Source of the DNA: an uncultured Pelagibacteraceae bacterium | Lineage (GTDB): Bacteria; Pseudomonadota; Alphaproteobacteria; Pelagibacterales; Pelagibacteraceae | NCBI GenBank assembly: GCA_902535255.1 | Contig: CACASQ010000001.1 | Span: 248,001 to 312,000, forward strand | Direction of reading: 5' to 3' | DNA: 64,000 nt | Shown here: positions 20,999 to 30,218 of the stretch, piece after piece | How the letters are laid out: each line of letters begins with the position of its first letter | Position numbering within the stretch: position 1 is the stretch's first letter | Translations under genes and position numbers: made by a program | The notes under the pieces: generated by a model | Databases searched by the model: none | What the model was told of the DNA's origin: nothing | What the model saw: the letters and a program-made list of their open reading frames with translations, nothing else

Positions 20999-21568
20999 TT
21001 GAAAAAATTAATAATAGCTGGAGTTGATGAAGTTGGAAGAGGATGCCTTGCGGGTCCTGTTGTATCCGCAGCAGTAATATTAAAAGAAGGTATAGACTTA
21101 ACAATTTTAAAGGACTCAAAGAAAATATCTTTCAACAAAAGAGAGAGAATTTCTGAACATATTAAAAATAATTCTTATTATTCAATAGGTATTGCATCAG
21201 TAAATGAAATTCTAAATCTGAATATTCTTCAAGCTTCTCTACTTTCTATGAAAAGAGCAATCGAGCAATTAACTGTGAAACCCGCTTTGACTTTAATAGA
21301 TGGAAACTTTGCTCCTAAAGGTTTGGAGAATTATAAAACTATTATTAATGGTGACGAAAAAATTAAAGCCATTAGTGCAGCGTCTATCGTTGCTAAAGTT
21401 TATAGGGATAGACTAATGATAAAATTATCAAAAAAATATTCTAATTATGCTTGGGAAAGAAATTTCGGTTACGGCACAAAAGCTCATTTGCATGGTTTAA
21501 AAACGTTCGGTGTGACAGTGCATCATCGAAAAGCCTTTCGGCCAGTACACAATATATTGTCAAGTTAG
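20999..21568 (+). CDS. rnhB: Ribonuclease HII (TTG start)
   Basis: AGVDEVGRGCLAGPVVSAAVIL, KDSKKIS, AASIVAKVYRDRLM motifs. Confidence 0.95.
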   Translation: MKKLIIAGVDEVGRGCLAGPVVSAAVILKEGIDLTILKDSKKISFNKRERISEHIKNNSYYSIGIASVNEILNLNILQASLLSMKRAIEQLTVKPALTLIDGNFAPKGLENYKTIINGDEKIKAISAASIVAKVYRDRLMIKLSKKYSNYAWERNFGYGTKAHLHGLKTFGVTVHHRKAFRPVHNILSS

Positions 21569-21644
21569 GAATCGCTAACACAAGAAGACTCTTTTTTTTT
21601 CAAAATAATTTGACCCTGGATTCAATTTCGGGTTGAATCTAGAA
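21569..21644. promoter_or_regulatory. ccrM upstream region with four GANTC sites and an inverted repeat
   Basis: GAATC 21569-21573, GACTC 21587-21591, GATTC 21619-21623, GAATC 21635-21639; stem-loop CTGGATTCAA-TTTCGGG-TTGAATCTAG at 21616-21642. Confidence 0.6.
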
Positions 21645-22718
21645 ATGTTAAAATTTTCTAATCTAATCGTTAATGGAGATTGCTTAAAGGAAATAAAAAA
21701 AATTCCTGATAAGTCTTTCGATTTAGTTTTTGCCGACCCTCCGTACAATATGCAAATTGGTGAAAAATTAACTCGGCCTGATGCAAGCAGAGTGAATGGT
21801 GTAAATGATAAGTGGGATCAATTTAATAGTTTCAAACATTACGATAAATTCTGCATTACTTGGCTTAGTGAATGTAAAAGAATTCTAAAAGATAATGGAA
21901 GTATTTGGGTAATAGGTTCTTATCATAATATTTTTCGTATAGGATATCACTTGCAAAATTTAGATTTCTGGTTGCTTAATGATGTCATCTGGAGAAAAAA
22001 TAATCCCATGCCAAATTTTAAAGGTACACGATTTACTAATGCTCATGAAACTCTCATCTGGGCTTCGAAAAATAAAAAATCAAAATATACATTTAATTAT
22101 CAATCACTAAAATGCTTAAATGATGACTTACAGATGAGATCAGACTGGACATTACCTGTTTGCAACGGAAAAGAGAGACTTAAAAAAAATGGAAAAAAAA
22201 TTCATTCTACTCAAAAACCAGAGGCACTTTTACATAGAATTATTTTAGCTACCACAAACAAAGGTGATGTTATCTTTGATCCCTTTTTAGGCACTGGAAC
22301 AACAGCAGTGGTTGCTAAAAAATTAGGTAGAAAATATTTTGGTATAGAAAGAGATAAAAAGTATTTTAAAGCTGCTAGTGAACGAATTAAAAAAACCAAG
22401 GTAATTGAGGATGAATACTTAGATACTGTTGAAAACAATAAATCAAAACCAAGAATTCCTTTTGGTTCTCTTGTAGAACTAGGAATATTAAAACCTGGCA
22501 CTACTCTGTTTGATAAAAAGAGGAAAATTAATGCTAAAATTATGGCTGATGGAAGTATTAGATATAAAGAGTCCGAAGGTTCTATTCATAAAGTGGCAGC
22601 AACAATTATGGGCGCTGAAAGCTATAATGGCTGGACTTATTGGCATTGCAATATAAATGGATCTACAGTTGTGATTGATAGCTTAAGACAAAAATTTATT
22701 TCCGAAAATAAAGCCTAA
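21645..22718 (+). CDS. ccrM: CcrM-like adenine-specific DNA methyltransferase (predicted GANTC)
   Basis: DPPYNMQ, DPFLGTGTTAVVAKKLGR motifs plus C-terminal RAMA domain (GSLVELGILKPGTTLF...). ATG at 21645 preferred over track TTG 21633. Confidence 0.93.
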   Translation: MLKFSNLIVNGDCLKEIKKIPDKSFDLVFADPPYNMQIGEKLTRPDASRVNGVNDKWDQFNSFKHYDKFCITWLSECKRILKDNGSIWVIGSYHNIFRIGYHLQNLDFWLLNDVIWRKNNPMPNFKGTRFTNAHETLIWASKNKKSKYTFNYQSLKCLNDDLQMRSDWTLPVCNGKERLKKNGKKIHSTQKPEALLHRIILATTNKGDVIFDPFLGTGTTAVVAKKLGRKYFGIERDKKYFKAASERIKKTKVIEDEYLDTVENNKSKPRIPFGSLVELGILKPGTTLFDKKRKINAKIMADGSIRYKESEGSIHKVAATIMGAESYNGWTYWHCNINGSTVVIDSLRQKFISENKA

Positions 22719-23848
22719 TTCTTATAAACTTTACCTAAATAACTTTTTACAAAAAATTTACGCTTCACTAAAAACTTTAGAAATATATTTCTTATTTTTT
22801 GCATGATCGAGTTTGAAAAATGGAATGCAAAGAAATTAAAGTTTGATCTACTCCTTATAATTTTTGCCCTTTTTGCTCTAACCTCAAAATAATCATTATC
22901 TTTATCAAGCTTATCATTTTTTAATAAATTAAATATTTCAAAGGCGCTTTCTATAGATTGTCCAGCACCTTGTGCGAGGGTTGGCAAAAATCCATTAAAA
23001 GCATCTCCAATGTAAAATACTTTTTTATTAGTAGAAGGAACAATTTTTGGAGAAAAATATAATGGCCATGTTTTCATTTCTTTATCAAAAATATTTTTTA
23101 ATTTAGAGTTTTGTTTTAAGATTATTTCTTGAATTAATTGTTTAATATTATCTGGTTCATATTTTTTACATCTCATTATGCAAACCATATTTAGCTCTTT
23201 TTTTTTGTTAATCGGGTAAAGAACAATATGACTTCTACTACCAAGCATAAGACTAATATTTTCTTCGTTAATATTAAAATTAGATTTTAAGCTCAATATT
23301 ACTCTTACTGCTACAGCTTTTTTAAATTTTGGCTCTATTTTTTTCTTTTCAAAAAAAGATCTTGTACTTGAAAATATTCCATCAGCAGCAACAACAAAAT
23401 CCACAAGATCGTTTGTGTTGTCATCAAATTTTATTAAAACCTTATCCTTTATTTCAGAAACTTCTTTAATTTTTTTTCCAAATCTTAAATGTTGTGTGTA
23501 AATATCCTCTTTTAAAAATTCGATTAAGGTTGATCTTTGAAGAGTTGAATATTTTGCTTCAGTACTATTAAACTTAGATAAATTTAAATCACATATTTTT
23601 TCGTTTTGAATATTATAAAAATCAATAATTTTTGGGTGAAATATTTTTTCATTATTTATTTTATTAAAATTTATTTGATTTAAAATTTTGACTGCATTCG
23701 TTCCTAATTGAATACCGTAACCTTCCTCAAGAGATAAACTTTCCTCTCTTTCATAAACCATGAACTCATGATCTGAATATTTTTTTATAAAATTTGCTAG
23801 AGTTAAGCCTGCTATACCCGCACCTATGATAGCTAATTTTTTTTTCAT
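22715..23848 (-). CDS. FAD-dependent monooxygenase (UbiH/salicylate-hydroxylase-like)
   Basis: LAIIGAGIAGLTLANFIKK, DFVVAADGIFSSTR, FYIGDAFNGFLPTLAQGAGQSIESA. Confidence 0.85.
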   Translation of the reverse strand: MKKKLAIIGAGIAGLTLANFIKKYSDHEFMVYEREESLSLEEGYGIQLGTNAVKILNQINFNKINNEKIFHPKIIDFYNIQNEKICDLNLSKFNSTEAKYSTLQRSTLIEFLKEDIYTQHLRFGKKIKEVSEIKDKVLIKFDDNTNDLVDFVVAADGIFSSTRSFFEKKKIEPKFKKAVAVRVILSLKSNFNINEENISLMLGSRSHIVLYPINKKKELNMVCIMRCKKYEPDNIKQLIQEIILKQNSKLKNIFDKEMKTWPLYFSPKIVPSTNKKVFYIGDAFNGFLPTLAQGAGQSIESAFEIFNLLKNDKLDKDNDYFEVRAKRAKIIRSRSNFNFFAFHFSNSIMQKIRNIFLKFLVKRKFFVKSYLGKVYKN

Positions 23849-24849
23849 TAAAATAAAGTTGAAACTTGTCTAAATATTTTTTTGGTAAAGCTGGGAATAA
23901 ATTCTTTATTTTTTTCCAAAGAATACCATCTGTATGATGATGGAATTTTGTTAGAAAATTTGTAATATATTTTTATATTTAATTTTAAATTTGAAATAGA
24001 GTTTTTATAACTTTTGAGAAATTTCCAATTTTGAATTTTAATTAAATTATTAGACTCTTTAATTTTTGGCATATTAAAATTTTTTAAGAAACTAATTTGA
24101 CTATTTTTTGCTAAAGCAATTTGTTTTTTTTTATTTATGTAACAAAAAATATCATAATCTCTGTTTTTGATCATTTTTTTTCTAAAGCTTTTTACCTTTT
24201 TATTAGATTTAAAATAATTACAAGATTTATTCAAACAGCACGTAAGACAATTTGGGTCTTTTGGTTTACATTTCATTGCACCAAATTCCATCAAGGCCTC
24301 AACAAAGTCGGCGTTTCGATTTGTGTTAAAAAGGTTTTTTTTATTTTTCTCAATTAATTTGTTAAAATTTATTTTTTTTTCTTCTTTATTTAAAATTCTT
24401 GAGAACACCCTTTTTACATTACCATCTATCGCTAAAGTGGGTTGGTTATATACTAATCCTAATAATGCGTTACCTGTATAGTCTCCAATACCTGGAAGTT
24501 TTTTTAATTCCTCAAGTTTATTTGGAAGCTTTGAGTCATATTTTTTAATTAGTTCTTTTGAGCAAGCTAATAAATTTCTTGCTCTTCTATAGTAACCTAG
24601 CCCTTCCCACATTTTTAAAATTTCCTTTTCGTTACTCTTAGACAGAGACTTTAATGAGTTAAATTTTTTTGTGAAATTTTTAAAATAAGGAACAACTGTT
24701 TTTACTTGTGTTTGTTGCAACATAAATTCACTTAAAAGTCTATAATACTGCTTTTTAGGTGATTTTTTGCTAACACGCCACGGCAATTTTCTCTTGCTAT
24801 TATCATACCAAGCTAAAATTTTTTTTGGTAAAGTTGAACTTATATGCAT
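23848..24849 (-). CDS. mutY: A/G-specific adenine glycosylase
   Basis: ILAWYDNSKRKLPWR, LLSEFMLQQTQVKTVVPYF, LPGIGDYTGNALL, Fe-S site C-X6-C-X2-C-X5-C (CKPKDPNCLTCCLNKSC). ATG at 24849 preferred over track start 24885. Confidence 0.93.
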   Translation of the reverse strand: MHISSTLPKKILAWYDNSKRKLPWRVSKKSPKKQYYRLLSEFMLQQTQVKTVVPYFKNFTKKFNSLKSLSKSNEKEILKMWEGLGYYRRARNLLACSKELIKKYDSKLPNKLEELKKLPGIGDYTGNALLGLVYNQPTLAIDGNVKRVFSRILNKEEKKINFNKLIEKNKKNLFNTNRNADFVEALMEFGAMKCKPKDPNCLTCCLNKSCNYFKSNKKVKSFRKKMIKNRDYDIFCYINKKKQIALAKNSQISFLKNFNMPKIKESNNLIKIQNWKFLKSYKNSISNLKLNIKIYYKFSNKIPSSYRWYSLEKNKEFIPSFTKKIFRQVSTLF

Positions 24850-25329
24850 GACAAAAATAATAATAAAACGCAGACTTTCATACAAGGTCTTCGTCCATTT
24901 TCAAGCTCAATTCCAAAGACTCTTAAAAAACATTTAAGAAAAGGTGGTTATAACTACTCAAATATAGTTGATAACTGGACAAGAATAGTAAGCGCTGAAA
25001 TATCTGATGCTTGCTACCCAATTAATGTCAAAATGGGCAAAGAGATGAGAGATGGAACTTTAGTACTTAATGTGACGCATGGTAAAGAGTTGGACATAGA
25101 ATATTCTAAAAACGAAATTCTAGACAAAATAAATAGTTTTTTTGGTTATAAATGTATTAGTAGTATTAAACTCAAAATTGCAAAAGAAAAAATTAATAGT
25201 AAAAAAAATTTTTTACCAAAAATAAAAAATTTGACTAAAATTGAAGAAAAAATGAGTAAAGTAAATGACGATGATTTGAAAAGTTCTCTTAACAATTTTT
25301 TAAAGGCTTATAATGAAAAGTATAAATAG
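24844..25329 (+). CDS. DUF721/DciA-family protein
   Basis: GLRPFSSSIPKTLKKHLRKGGYNYSNIVDNWTRIVSAEISDACYP... pattern; located between mutY and dsbA-smc. Confidence 0.75.
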   Translation: MHDKNNNKTQTFIQGLRPFSSSIPKTLKKHLRKGGYNYSNIVDNWTRIVSAEISDACYPINVKMGKEMRDGTLVLNVTHGKELDIEYSKNEILDKINSFFGYKCISSIKLKIAKEKINSKKNFLPKIKNLTKIEEKMSKVNDDDLKSSLNNFLKAYNEKYK

Positions 25330-25906
25330 AATTTTTTATAGAGTATCCTTAATTTTTTTTATCTTTTTTTCCGCAGAGGCTAGAAGTGAAGTTATAAGTG
25401 TTGGTGCTTCAAATGCTAAAGTTGTGGTGAAAGTTTTCTCTTCATTAACTTGCCCTGCTTGTGCAAATTTTCATTCTGAAATTTATTACCCATTAAAAAA
25501 AGATTTTATTGATAAAAATTTAGTAAGATTTGAGCACCACCCGTTTCCTTTAGACTTAGCGGCTTTAAATGCAGAAATAATATTGAGATGCAATGTTGAT
25601 AACAACAAAAGGTTTCAGTTTCTGAGTAAAATTTACAAAAAACAAAGAGTATGGGCTATTGGATCTGATATAATTAAAATTAATGATTCAATAAAGAAAA
25701 TTGGAACAGAAATTGATTTAAGTAATAAAAAAATGGATGAATGCTTACAAGACGATAAAGCTCAGGATAAAATATTAAGTCAAAGAATTGAAGCTCAGAA
25801 AAAATATAAAATTGAATCTACGCCTACAATAATAATAAATGAAAAAAAATACAGCAATAAAATAGATTACTTAAAATTTAAAAAAGTTATAGAGAAAAAT
25901 TTATAG
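25313..25906 (+). CDS. DsbA-family thioredoxin-fold protein (exported)
   Basis: Signal sequence; VKVFSSLTCPACANFHSEIYY (CPAC active site); C-terminal ESTPTIIINEKKY. Confidence 0.88.
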   Translation: MKSINRIFYRVSLIFFIFFSAEARSEVISVGASNAKVVVKVFSSLTCPACANFHSEIYYPLKKDFIDKNLVRFEHHPFPLDLAALNAEIILRCNVDNNKRFQFLSKIYKKQRVWAIGSDIIKINDSIKKIGTEIDLSNKKMDECLQDDKAQDKILSQRIEAQKKYKIESTPTIIINEKKYSNKIDYLKFKKVIEKNL

Positions 25907-28351
25907 ATGAAATTTAAAAATTTAGAAATGACAGGATTTAAATCTTTTTCAGAAAAAACTACTATTTTGATCGAAAAAGGTTTGACTGGAATAGTGGGAC
26001 CAAATGGATGTGGAAAATCAAATATAGTCGAGGCATTGAGGTGGTGCATGGGAGAAAATTCTGCTAAGAGTATAAGGGGTTCTGGTATGGAAGACGTTAT
26101 TTTTTCTGGAACTTCGAACCGACCTTCAAAAAATATTTCAGAGGTATCACTACTACTTGATAATCATGAAAAAAGCGGGCCTATTCAATTTAAAGATTTT
26201 GATGAAATATCAATAAAGAGAAAAATCGAAAAAGATAAAGGTTCTAAATATTATATTAATGATAGGGAAGTTAGAGCAAGAGATGTTCAAACTTTTTTTG
26301 CCGATCTTTCTACAGGCGCACATTCACCATCTTTGATTAGTCAAGGGAGAATTGGACAATTAGTAACTGCAAAACCTATAGAAAGAAAGTCCATACTTGA
26401 AGAGGCAGCGGGTATTTCAGGAATACATGCTAGGCGACAGGAAGCCGAAACAAGATTGAATGCAGCGGAAAATAACCTCAAAAAAGCCGATGACCTAAAA
26501 AGACAACAACAAAAACAACTAGATAATTTGAAAAAACAAGCTGAAGAGGCAACAAAATATAAAGAAATTTCAAATCAAATAAGAAAAATTGAGGCTGGAT
26601 TATATTTTCTTAAAATAAGAGAGATTGAAAAAGATAAAAAACAAATATTAGAAAAAATTAGTGAACTTGATGATGAAATCAGTGCAATAAATATTGATTA
26701 CAATCACAATAATTCATTACTAGAAGAGGAAACCAAAAAGCTTGCACCTTTAAGAGATAAAAAAATGGAGAGTGCCGCTTCCCTTCAGAAGTTAAATTTA
26801 GATATGACTAATCTAGTAGAAGAAGAAGCAAGAGTAAAATCTCTACAAGAAAAATTAGAAAAATCAGTTAAAACTATAGAGTCGGATCTAGAAAGAGAGA
26901 AGAGCATATCTCTCGATGCTGATCTTAATGAAAAAAGAATTTTAAAAGAAAAAGAAGATCTGCTTAATACTGAGAATAAATTATTAGAGGTTGAATCAAA
27001 TTCTTCAAAAGAGCTTCGGGTTTCTAAAACTGAGTTAGAAAAATTACTTAACCAACTGGACACATTGCTTTACAACATTGAAGCAGATATTGATAACGAT
27101 AAAAAACTTTCTAAAAACACATTTAAAGATTTAAAACAGCTCGTAAAAAAGATAACACTTTCACAAGAGCAATATGCTGAAAAATTCGGCAAGAATAAGT
27201 CAATTGAAAGCGACTCGATCAAAAGAAAAGAAAGAATAAAAAATATAGATGTTGAGTTAGAAAATTGGCGGAGTCTCAAAATAAATTCGGAAAAAATGAT
27301 TTCTGAATTAGATGATAGAAAAAATAAAATTAGAGGTGAAATTAGTGAGAATCAAAAAAACCCAGAAAGAATTGCAACATCAAAAGGTCAAAATTTACAA
27401 AACCTAGAAAATATCAAAAGAAGAAATGAGGAAATTGAGAGTGAATTAGTTGAAGCTGAAAAAAAATATGGCGCAATTAATGAAAATCTAAGAGCTATTC
27501 AAATAAAATTAATAGATCTTAAAGAAAACAAAGCAAGAAATGAGGCAACAATTGAAGGAATTGAAAATAGAAAGAAAGATTTACTTTTTTCTGTTAAAAA
27601 TGAATTAAATATTGATAGTGAATCTTCAATCCTACCATTGTCAGATTTAAACAATGTAGAAGTTAATATGTTCCCCTCTATTGAAGCTCAAACTGAAAAA
27701 ATAGATAAAACGAAAAAAGAGAGAGAGTCTCTTGGCTCTGTCAATCTTAGAGCTGATGAAGAAACTAAAAAATATGAATCGCAAATAAAAAAAATGGAAG
27801 ATGATAGAGCCGATCTATATTCAGCGATAGTAAAATTAAAAACTAGTATTGATGAATTAAATCAAAAAGGTAGGGAACGACTATTAGATGCTTATACAAA
27901 AGTTAATAGAAAGTTCAATGAGGTTTACACAAAATTATTTAACGGAGGTACTGCAAAAATTGAATTAGTTGACTCTGAGGACCCTCTTGAGGCTGGGTTG
28001 GAAATGTTTGTTTCTCCTCCAGGCAAAAGACTACAGTCAATTACTTTATTATCAGGCGGCGAACAAGCGTTAACAGCTTTGTCACTTGTGTTCGCGGTTT
28101 TTCTGGTAAACCCCTCCCCAATATGTGTTTTGGATGAGGTTGATGCTCCATTAGACGATGCCAATGTGACAAGATTCTGTGGATTGCTTGATGAACTTAC
28201 AAAGATCACAAATACAAAGTTTATAATTATCACTCACCATGCATTAACAATGTCAAAGATGGATAGACTTTATGGAGTTACTATGGCTGAGCAAGGAGTT
28301 AGCCAGCTTGTTTCGGTTAACTTACAAAGAGCAGAAGAATTGGTCGCTTAA
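25907..28351 (+). CDS. smc: Chromosome segregation SMC-family ATPase, unusually short and apparently hingeless
   Basis: Walker A GIVGPNGCGKSNIVEALRWCMGE; C-terminal LLSGGEQALTALSLVFAVFLVNPSPICVLDEVDAPLDDANV; intervening coiled coil. Confidence 0.92.
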   Translation: MKFKNLEMTGFKSFSEKTTILIEKGLTGIVGPNGCGKSNIVEALRWCMGENSAKSIRGSGMEDVIFSGTSNRPSKNISEVSLLLDNHEKSGPIQFKDFDEISIKRKIEKDKGSKYYINDREVRARDVQTFFADLSTGAHSPSLISQGRIGQLVTAKPIERKSILEEAAGISGIHARRQEAETRLNAAENNLKKADDLKRQQQKQLDNLKKQAEEATKYKEISNQIRKIEAGLYFLKIREIEKDKKQILEKISELDDEISAINIDYNHNNSLLEEETKKLAPLRDKKMESAASLQKLNLDMTNLVEEEARVKSLQEKLEKSVKTIESDLEREKSISLDADLNEKRILKEKEDLLNTENKLLEVESNSSKELRVSKTELEKLLNQLDTLLYNIEADIDNDKKLSKNTFKDLKQLVKKITLSQEQYAEKFGKNKSIESDSIKRKERIKNIDVELENWRSLKINSEKMISELDDRKNKIRGEISENQKNPERIATSKGQNLQNLENIKRRNEEIESELVEAEKKYGAINENLRAIQIKLIDLKENKARNEATIEGIENRKKDLLFSVKNELNIDSESSILPLSDLNNVEVNMFPSIEAQTEKIDKTKKERESLGSVNLRADEETKKYESQIKKMEDDRADLYSAIVKLKTSIDELNQKGRERLLDAYTKVNRKFNEVYTKLFNGGTAKIELVDSEDPLEAGLEMFVSPPGKRLQSITLLSGGEQALTALSLVFAVFLVNPSPICVLDEVDAPLDDANVTRFCGLLDELTKITNTKFIIITHHALTMSKMDRLYGVTMAEQGVSQLVSVNLQRAEELVA

Positions 28352-28360
28352 ATAATCATA

Positions 28361-28645
28361 ATGACAATACCTGAAGATTTTAAAACTCGCCTAAAAATTG
28401 CAAAATCTAAAATAAAAAAAAAATTAGATAATGATGAAGGAAAAAAAGGATCTTTTATGGGTAATGCCTTTAAATTGGGCACTGAACTTGTTGCTGCTGT
28501 AGTGGTTGGGACAATAATTGGGTTTATTTTAGATAGCTGGTTTGATACTAAACCTTGGCTAATAATAATTTTCTTTTTTTTGGGAGCAGCCGCAGGCATG
28601 CTAAACGTGATTAGAGCTGCTAACAGAATGCAGAAAGAGGACTAA
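28361..28645 (+). CDS. atpI: F0F1 ATP synthase assembly protein I (AtpI/AtpZ type)
   Basis: Small two-TM protein (GTELVAAVVVGTIIGFILDSWFDTKPWLIIIFFFLGAAAGMLNVIRA) immediately upstream of atpB. Confidence 0.85.
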   Translation: MTIPEDFKTRLKIAKSKIKKKLDNDEGKKGSFMGNAFKLGTELVAAVVVGTIIGFILDSWFDTKPWLIIIFFFLGAAAGMLNVIRAANRMQKED

Positions 28646-28654
28646 AAGGTTTAT

Positions 28655-29389
28655 ATGGCAAGCAATCCGATGCAACAATTCACCGTCTTCAGAATTGGAC
28701 CTGAAATTAAAATTGCAGGTGTAGATTTATCTTTTACTAATGCAAGTCTGTTTATGGTGATAAGTGCCTCTATAATTTTATTTTTTTTGTTTTTTGGTTC
28801 CAAAGAAAAAAAAATTATTCCAGATAAAATTCAATTAATGGCTGAAATGTTTTATAGCTTTGTAGCTAAGATGATAAGTGACACCGCAGGCACCAAAGCA
28901 AAACCTTTCTTTCCATTTATATTTAGTCTCTTCATGTTTGTATTATTTTGCAATATGGTGGGTATGCTTCCATACTCCTTTACTGTAACAAGCCATATAA
29001 TTGTTACTCTAATAATGGCATTATTTATATTTGTAGCAGTAACTATAATTGGTTTCGTAAAACACGGTTTTAAATATTTAAGTATTTTTGTACCTAGTGG
29101 GGTACCGGCTGTGCTTTTACCTTTAATTACGATTATAGAAATTATTTCTTATTTAAGTAGACCAGTAAGTTTATCAGTTCGTTTATTCGCAAACATGATG
29201 GCTGGCCACACAATGTTAAAAGTTTTTGGGAGTTTTGTAGTAAGTTTAGGAATATTAGGTGGATGGTTACCACTTAGTTTTTCAGTGGCATTAACTGGCT
29301 TGGAAATTCTAGTAGCGTTTTTACAAGCTTATGTTTTTGCAATTTTAACCTGCATCTATTTAAATGATGCATTAAATTTACACCATTAA
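28655..29389 (+). CDS. atpB: F0F1 ATP synthase subunit a
   Basis: SLSVRLFANMMAGHTMLKVF and LEILVAFLQAYVFAILTCIYLNDA. Confidence 0.96.
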   Translation: MASNPMQQFTVFRIGPEIKIAGVDLSFTNASLFMVISASIILFFLFFGSKEKKIIPDKIQLMAEMFYSFVAKMISDTAGTKAKPFFPFIFSLFMFVLFCNMVGMLPYSFTVTSHIIVTLIMALFIFVAVTIIGFVKHGFKYLSIFVPSGVPAVLLPLITIIEIISYLSRPVSLSVRLFANMMAGHTMLKVFGSFVVSLGILGGWLPLSFSVALTGLEILVAFLQAYVFAILTCIYLNDALNLHH

Positions 29390-29404
29390 ATAAAAGGAGG
29401 AAAA

Positions 29405-29632
29405 ATGGAGTTAGAAGCGGCAAAAATGATTGGAGCAGGTCTTGCTGCAATCGCATTGGCTGGAGCTGGGGTTGGTATCGGAATTATTTTCGGTAACTAT
29501 CTGTCTGGTGCAATGAGAAATCCATCTGCAGCTCAGAAACAATTCCCCAATTTGTTATTGGGATTTGCTTTGGCAGAGGCGACCGGATTATTTGGGCTTG
29601 TAGTAGCTTTAATTATTTTATTTGCGTTTTAG
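29405..29632 (+). CDS. atpE: F0F1 ATP synthase subunit c
   Basis: 75-aa hairpin; GAGVGIGIIFGNYLSGAMRNPSA, FALAEATGLFGLVVALIILF. Confidence 0.96.
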   Translation: MELEAAKMIGAGLAAIALAGAGVGIGIIFGNYLSGAMRNPSAAQKQFPNLLLGFALAEATGLFGLVVALIILFAF

Positions 29633-29642
29633 TAAATTAAAT

Positions 29643-30218
29643 ATGAAAAGTTTTATAAGTTTAGCAATAGCTGTTGCAGCTATAGATAAAGAATTGTACG
29701 CAGCTGAGGCTGGAATGCCTCAGCTGGATCCAACATATTGGGCTTCTCAAGCATTTTGGTTAGTTTTAGTTTTTTTGATACTTTACATATCAATTTCAAA
29801 ATTTTATTTACCAAAAATAAAAGAAAATTTAGATAACAGAGAAAATAAAATCAAAGAAGATATAGATAACGCAAGCAAATTTAAAAAGCAATCGGAGGTA
29901 AGACAAAAGGAATATGAACTTATTTTAAAAAATGCTAAAAAAGAAGTTTCTAAAATACTCTTTGAATCAAAAAATATTTTAGATAAAGAAATAAAAACAA
30001 AGAAAGAAGCTATGGAAAAAGAAATTGAAAAAGAAATATTAAAAGCTCAAAAAGAAATCTCTGAACTTAAAAAAAATTCTATTTCTTCAGTTCAAAATAT
30101 TTCAGAAAATATTGTGTCTAATATAATTGAAAATATCTCAGGTGATAAACTTAACGAAAGCAGTATTAAGGCAACAGTTGAAGATATATCAAAAAAAAAT
30201 ATAAGTAAATTCCTATGA
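29643..30218 (+). CDS. F0F1 ATP synthase subunit b' (b2)
   Basis: N-terminal TM plus long charged helix (ASQAFWLVLVFLILYISISKFYLPKIKENLDNRENKI); ATG at 29643 preferred over track start 29622. Confidence 0.9.
   Translation: MKSFISLAIAVAAIDKELYAAEAGMPQLDPTYWASQAFWLVLVFLILYISISKFYLPKIKENLDNRENKIKEDIDNASKFKKQSEVRQKEYELILKNAKKEVSKILFESKNILDKEIKTKKEAMEKEIEKEILKAQKEISELKKNSISSVQNISENIVSNIIENISGDKLNESSIKATVEDISKKNISKFL

Noticed and set aside
26785-28233. Minus-strand ORFs opposite smc (26785, 27070, 27925)
   Set aside because: Ser/Phe/Leu-rich translations typical of the complement of Lys/Glu coiled-coil coding sequence.
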